From positions 1 through 7,762 of the forward strand of contig DVEE01000013.1 in assembly GCA_015295885.1 (NCBI GenBank): a stretch of DNA of 7,762 nucleotides. The letters run 5' to 3'. Shown here piece by piece: positions 6,510 through 7,762 of the stretch. Made by a program: the position numbers and the translations under genes. The stretch is from Leptolyngbyaceae cyanobacterium M65_K2018_010. GTDB lineage: Bacteria > Cyanobacteriota > Cyanobacteriia > Phormidesmidales > Phormidesmidaceae. Positions within the stretch are counted from its first letter, which is position 1; each line of letters begins with the position of its first letter. The notes beneath the pieces are model-generated. The model saw nothing but the letters and a program-made list of their open reading frames with translations. It was not told the DNA's origin and did no database searches.

Positions 6510-6890
6510 TTAAGTATCTACATTGGCCAGGCGGGTGACTTGGGAAGATAGGTCGCAGGGGTTAAAAGGCTTATTGATAGCCCCAGCGAATCCCATTTGA
6601 TTAAGCTCCTTTAGGGTGAACCAATTGGCTTTGGTGCTAATCAAAATAATAGGCACAGACTGTTTCTTGGCATATCGCTTGAGCTTTTCTGCATAAATTA
6701 GGACATCGATTTCTGGGCTAGATGAATCCATTAAAATGACATCCGGACGACTTTTTGAGCACAGTTCAACCCCTTCTTGAATTGAGCTGGACGGGGTCAC
6801 TTGCCAGTGGCCTAGTTCAATCAAACAATCGCCTAAAATCTCCCTGAGATTGGCTTCATATTCAATCAATAAAATTGATCTTTGAGACAT
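6510..6890 (-). CDS. Stand-alone receiver (CheY-like) protein with altered acidic pocket
   Basis: A 126-residue single receiver domain without an output domain. The fold pattern is clear: RSILLIEYE at the N-terminus, DVILMDSSSPEIDVL with the phospho-acceptor Asp55, ILISTKA with Ser85 in the switch Thr/Ser position, and INKPF with Lys107. Where canonical receivers have the Asp-Asp (or Glu-Asp) metal-binding pair, this one has Glu10-Tyr11, so one Mg2+ ligand is replaced by tyrosine. That may slow phosphorylation or make the protein a phosphorylation-independent binder. The start at 6890 has AAGGAG (6898-6903) 7 nt upstream. It lies 284 bp downstream of the canonical receiver on the same strand with a repeat in between, so separate transcription is likely. 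A role in two-component signalling, perhaps with the neighbouring kinase, is inference. Confidence 0.85.
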   Translation of the reverse strand: MSQRSILLIEYEANLREILGDCLIELGHWQVTPSSSIQEGVELCSKSRPDVILMDSSSPEIDVLIYAEKLKRYAKKQSVPIILISTKANWFTLKELNQMGFAGAINKPFNPCDLSSQVTRLANVDT

Positions 6891-6993
6891 TAAGCCGCTC
6901 CTTCAGGAGATTGAAAGGAACGCCCTAGCTCCCTGAAGCACGCCTCAGAGCGACCGGGCTATTAATACCCACGCTGGGTCTCAACTGAAGCTA

Positions 6994-7112
6994 GGACAAG
7001 CTTAGCCGTGGAGAATTCAGGAGTCCGGAATCAAAAGGCTGCAACCTTCTGAACTCGGGCTCCTAGTTTCTGATAGCCCCTAAGGAAGATTTTCCTGCCT
7101 TGGACAGATACC
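6994..7112. repeat. Modular intergenic repeat, copy B
   Basis: This is the second copy of the composite repeat described at 5645-5791, in the same orientation. It shares GGACAAGCTTA (6994-7004), GAGAATTCAGG (7011-7021), AAAAGGCTGCAACCTTCT (7033-7050, 14 of 18 bases as in copy A) and the 38-bp 3' box (7075-7112). Its heptamer array is shorter (four units against nine). It occupies the spacer between the two receiver genes. Confidence 0.6.
7047..7074. repeat. Four-unit degenerate 7-bp array
   Basis: The units are TTCTGAA, CTCGGGC, TCCTAGT and TTCTGAT. They occupy the same place in copy B as the nine-unit array in copy A, but are more degenerate; taken alone this array would not be convincing. 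Confidence 0.45.
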
Positions 7113-7174
7113 TTGAACAATCATTAACGTAACGGATGAATATAGGAAATCCATAGGAGCCGGAAGGAATCCCC

Positions 7175-7546
7175 TTACCAGTTCAGCCGTTGAGCTATCT
7201 CTTGCCCCAGGTCCAAGGGGCTAAAGGGTTTGGTAAGGACTCCCGCGATCGCAAGTGGGGCAAACCGGCTGCGATCGCGGGCTAGCACCTTAGAGGTCAG
7301 CAAAATCACTGGAATGTGCTGGGTGGAGGGGTTCCCCTTGAGGGCCTCAAGCATCTGGAGCCCATCCATACCCGGCATGGAAACATCCAGCAAAATGGCA
7401 TCTAGGACCTGGGTCTGGGCGATTTGCAGCCCCTCGGTTCCAGAGGTGGCGATCACCGCCTGCCATCCCGCCACTTCTTCCAGGGCGGCTTGTACAATCT
7501 CGCAGATATCCACTTCGTCATCCACGATTAAAATTCGCCTAGTCAT
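7175..7546 (-). CDS. Stand-alone response regulator receiver protein
   Basis: A 123-residue CheY-like single-domain response regulator. All signature residues are present: Asp9-Asp10 (LIVDDE), phospho-acceptor Asp54 (ILLDVSMPGMDG), Thr84 (ILLTSK) and Lys106 (LTKPF). There is no output domain, so it should act by protein contact or phosphotransfer in the cytoplasm. The ATG at 7546 is chosen over an upstream ATG at 7654 because the family sequence MTRRILIVDD begins here, and because GGAGGAG sits 6 nt upstream; the longer frame would encode residues on top of the kinase gene. Its start overlaps the last 8 bases of the upstream histidine-kinase gene, which argues for translational coupling and for the two being a cognate pair. 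Two HIP1 sites (7245-7252, 7271-7278) lie 26 bp apart, start to start, in its 3' part. Confidence 0.93.
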   Translation of the reverse strand: MTRRILIVDDEVDICEIVQAALEEVAGWQAVIATSGTEGLQIAQTQVLDAILLDVSMPGMDGLQMLEALKGNPSTQHIPVILLTSKVLARDRSRFAPLAIAGVLTKPFSPLDLGQEIAQRLNW

Positions 7547-7762
7547 CGGGCTCTCCTCCCTGGATCGGCAGAGCGATATAGAAAGTGCTGCCTTGCCCCA
7601 ACTGGCTGTCCACCCAAATGTGCCCCTGGTGTTGCTCCACAATGCGCTTGGCAATGGCTAAGCCCAGACCGGTGCCACCCCGCTGGCGGGCGTCGGAGGC
7701 ATCCACCTGCTGAAACTGCTCAAAGATAAGCTCCAGCTTGTCGGCGGGGATGCCGCGCCCCC
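7539..7762 (-). CDS. Sensor histidine kinase, C-terminal part (5' end outside window)
   Basis: Only the last 73 residues are in the window; the gene enters from the right edge and stops at TAG (7539-7541). They are the end of a HATPase_c domain: GRGIP (G1 box), LELIFEQFQQVD (F box), RGGTGLGLAIAKRIVEQHQG (G2 box and following helix), then WVDSQLGQGSTFYIALP. The kinase would autophosphorylate on an unseen histidine and pass the phosphate to a receiver, most simply the one whose ATG overlaps its stop. Sensor domain and signal cannot be judged from this piece. Confidence 0.93.
   Translation of the reverse strand, partial: GRGIPADKLELIFEQFQQVDASDARQRGGTGLGLAIAKRIVEQHQGHIWVDSQLGQGSTFYIALPIQGGEPDD
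7553..7559 (-). promoter_or_regulatory. Strong Shine-Dalgarno deciding the response-regulator start
   Basis: GGAGGAG on the minus strand, 6 nt before the ATG at 7546 and inside the kinase coding sequence. It supports the short start and coupling of the kinase and receiver genes. Confidence 0.75.

Noticed and set aside
6898..6909. CTCCT-TC-AGGAG inverted repeat covering the receiver-gene Shine-Dalgarno
   Set aside because: The 2-nt loop is too tight for a stable RNA hairpin and the symmetry partly follows from the Shine-Dalgarno sequence itself.
1..7762. CRISPR array, tRNA or rRNA gene, or intact transposase
   Set aside because: I found no regularly spaced direct repeats of CRISPR size, no cloverleaf-like sequence and no transposase motif on either strand.

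Overview
The window reads as chromosomal DNA of a cyanobacterium. It holds seven copies of the HIP1 octamer GCGATCGC (starting at 471, 1967, 3368, 4733, 5402, 7245 and 7271), is fairly GC-rich, and carries gene families that are common in cyanobacteria (Uma2/DUF820 nucleases, DUF433, DUF1269, stand-alone receiver proteins). The heptamer-bearing intergenic repeats would suit a filamentous Leptolyngbya-like lineage, but that placement is inference.

Layout. Positions 1-1944 (+) carry an exported alpha/beta-hydrolase of the S33/TAP type whose extreme N-terminus lies outside the window. It converges on a minus-strand lipoprotein gene of unknown function (2183-2746); a strong hairpin (2041-2066) sits between them. 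From 2747 to 3327 there is no intact gene, but a 40-codon relic of a DUF433 antitoxin (2991-3113) with a promoter-like sequence remains. Next, all on the minus strand, come an intact Uma2 nuclease (3328-3900), a second Uma2 reading frame that keeps only its N-terminus fused to unrelated sequence (3933-4214), and a complete arginine deiminase, arcA (4343-5596). After a repeat-rich spacer with a terminator-like hairpin comes a DUF1269 membrane protein (5877-6371), then a degenerate receiver protein (6510-6890). A second copy of the repeat follows, then a canonical receiver (7175-7546) whose start overlaps by 8 bp the 3' end of a histidine kinase running off the right edge.

How the parts relate. 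The kinase and the canonical receiver form a co-translated two-component pair; the second receiver, with an altered acidic pocket, may be a downstream partner but is separated by 284 bp. ArcA would hydrolyse arginine to citrulline and ammonium, and no arcB, arcC or arginine transporter is visible beside it. The Uma2 pair plus the DUF433 relic looks like a decaying patch of toxin-antitoxin and nuclease-type accessory genes next to arcA.

I see no clearly new multi-gene system. The best leads are a modular intergenic repeat found twice (conserved 5' box, 7-bp tandem array of variable length, hairpin 3' box), the DUF433 relic, the chimeric Uma2 fragment, the lone arcA and the degenerate receiver.
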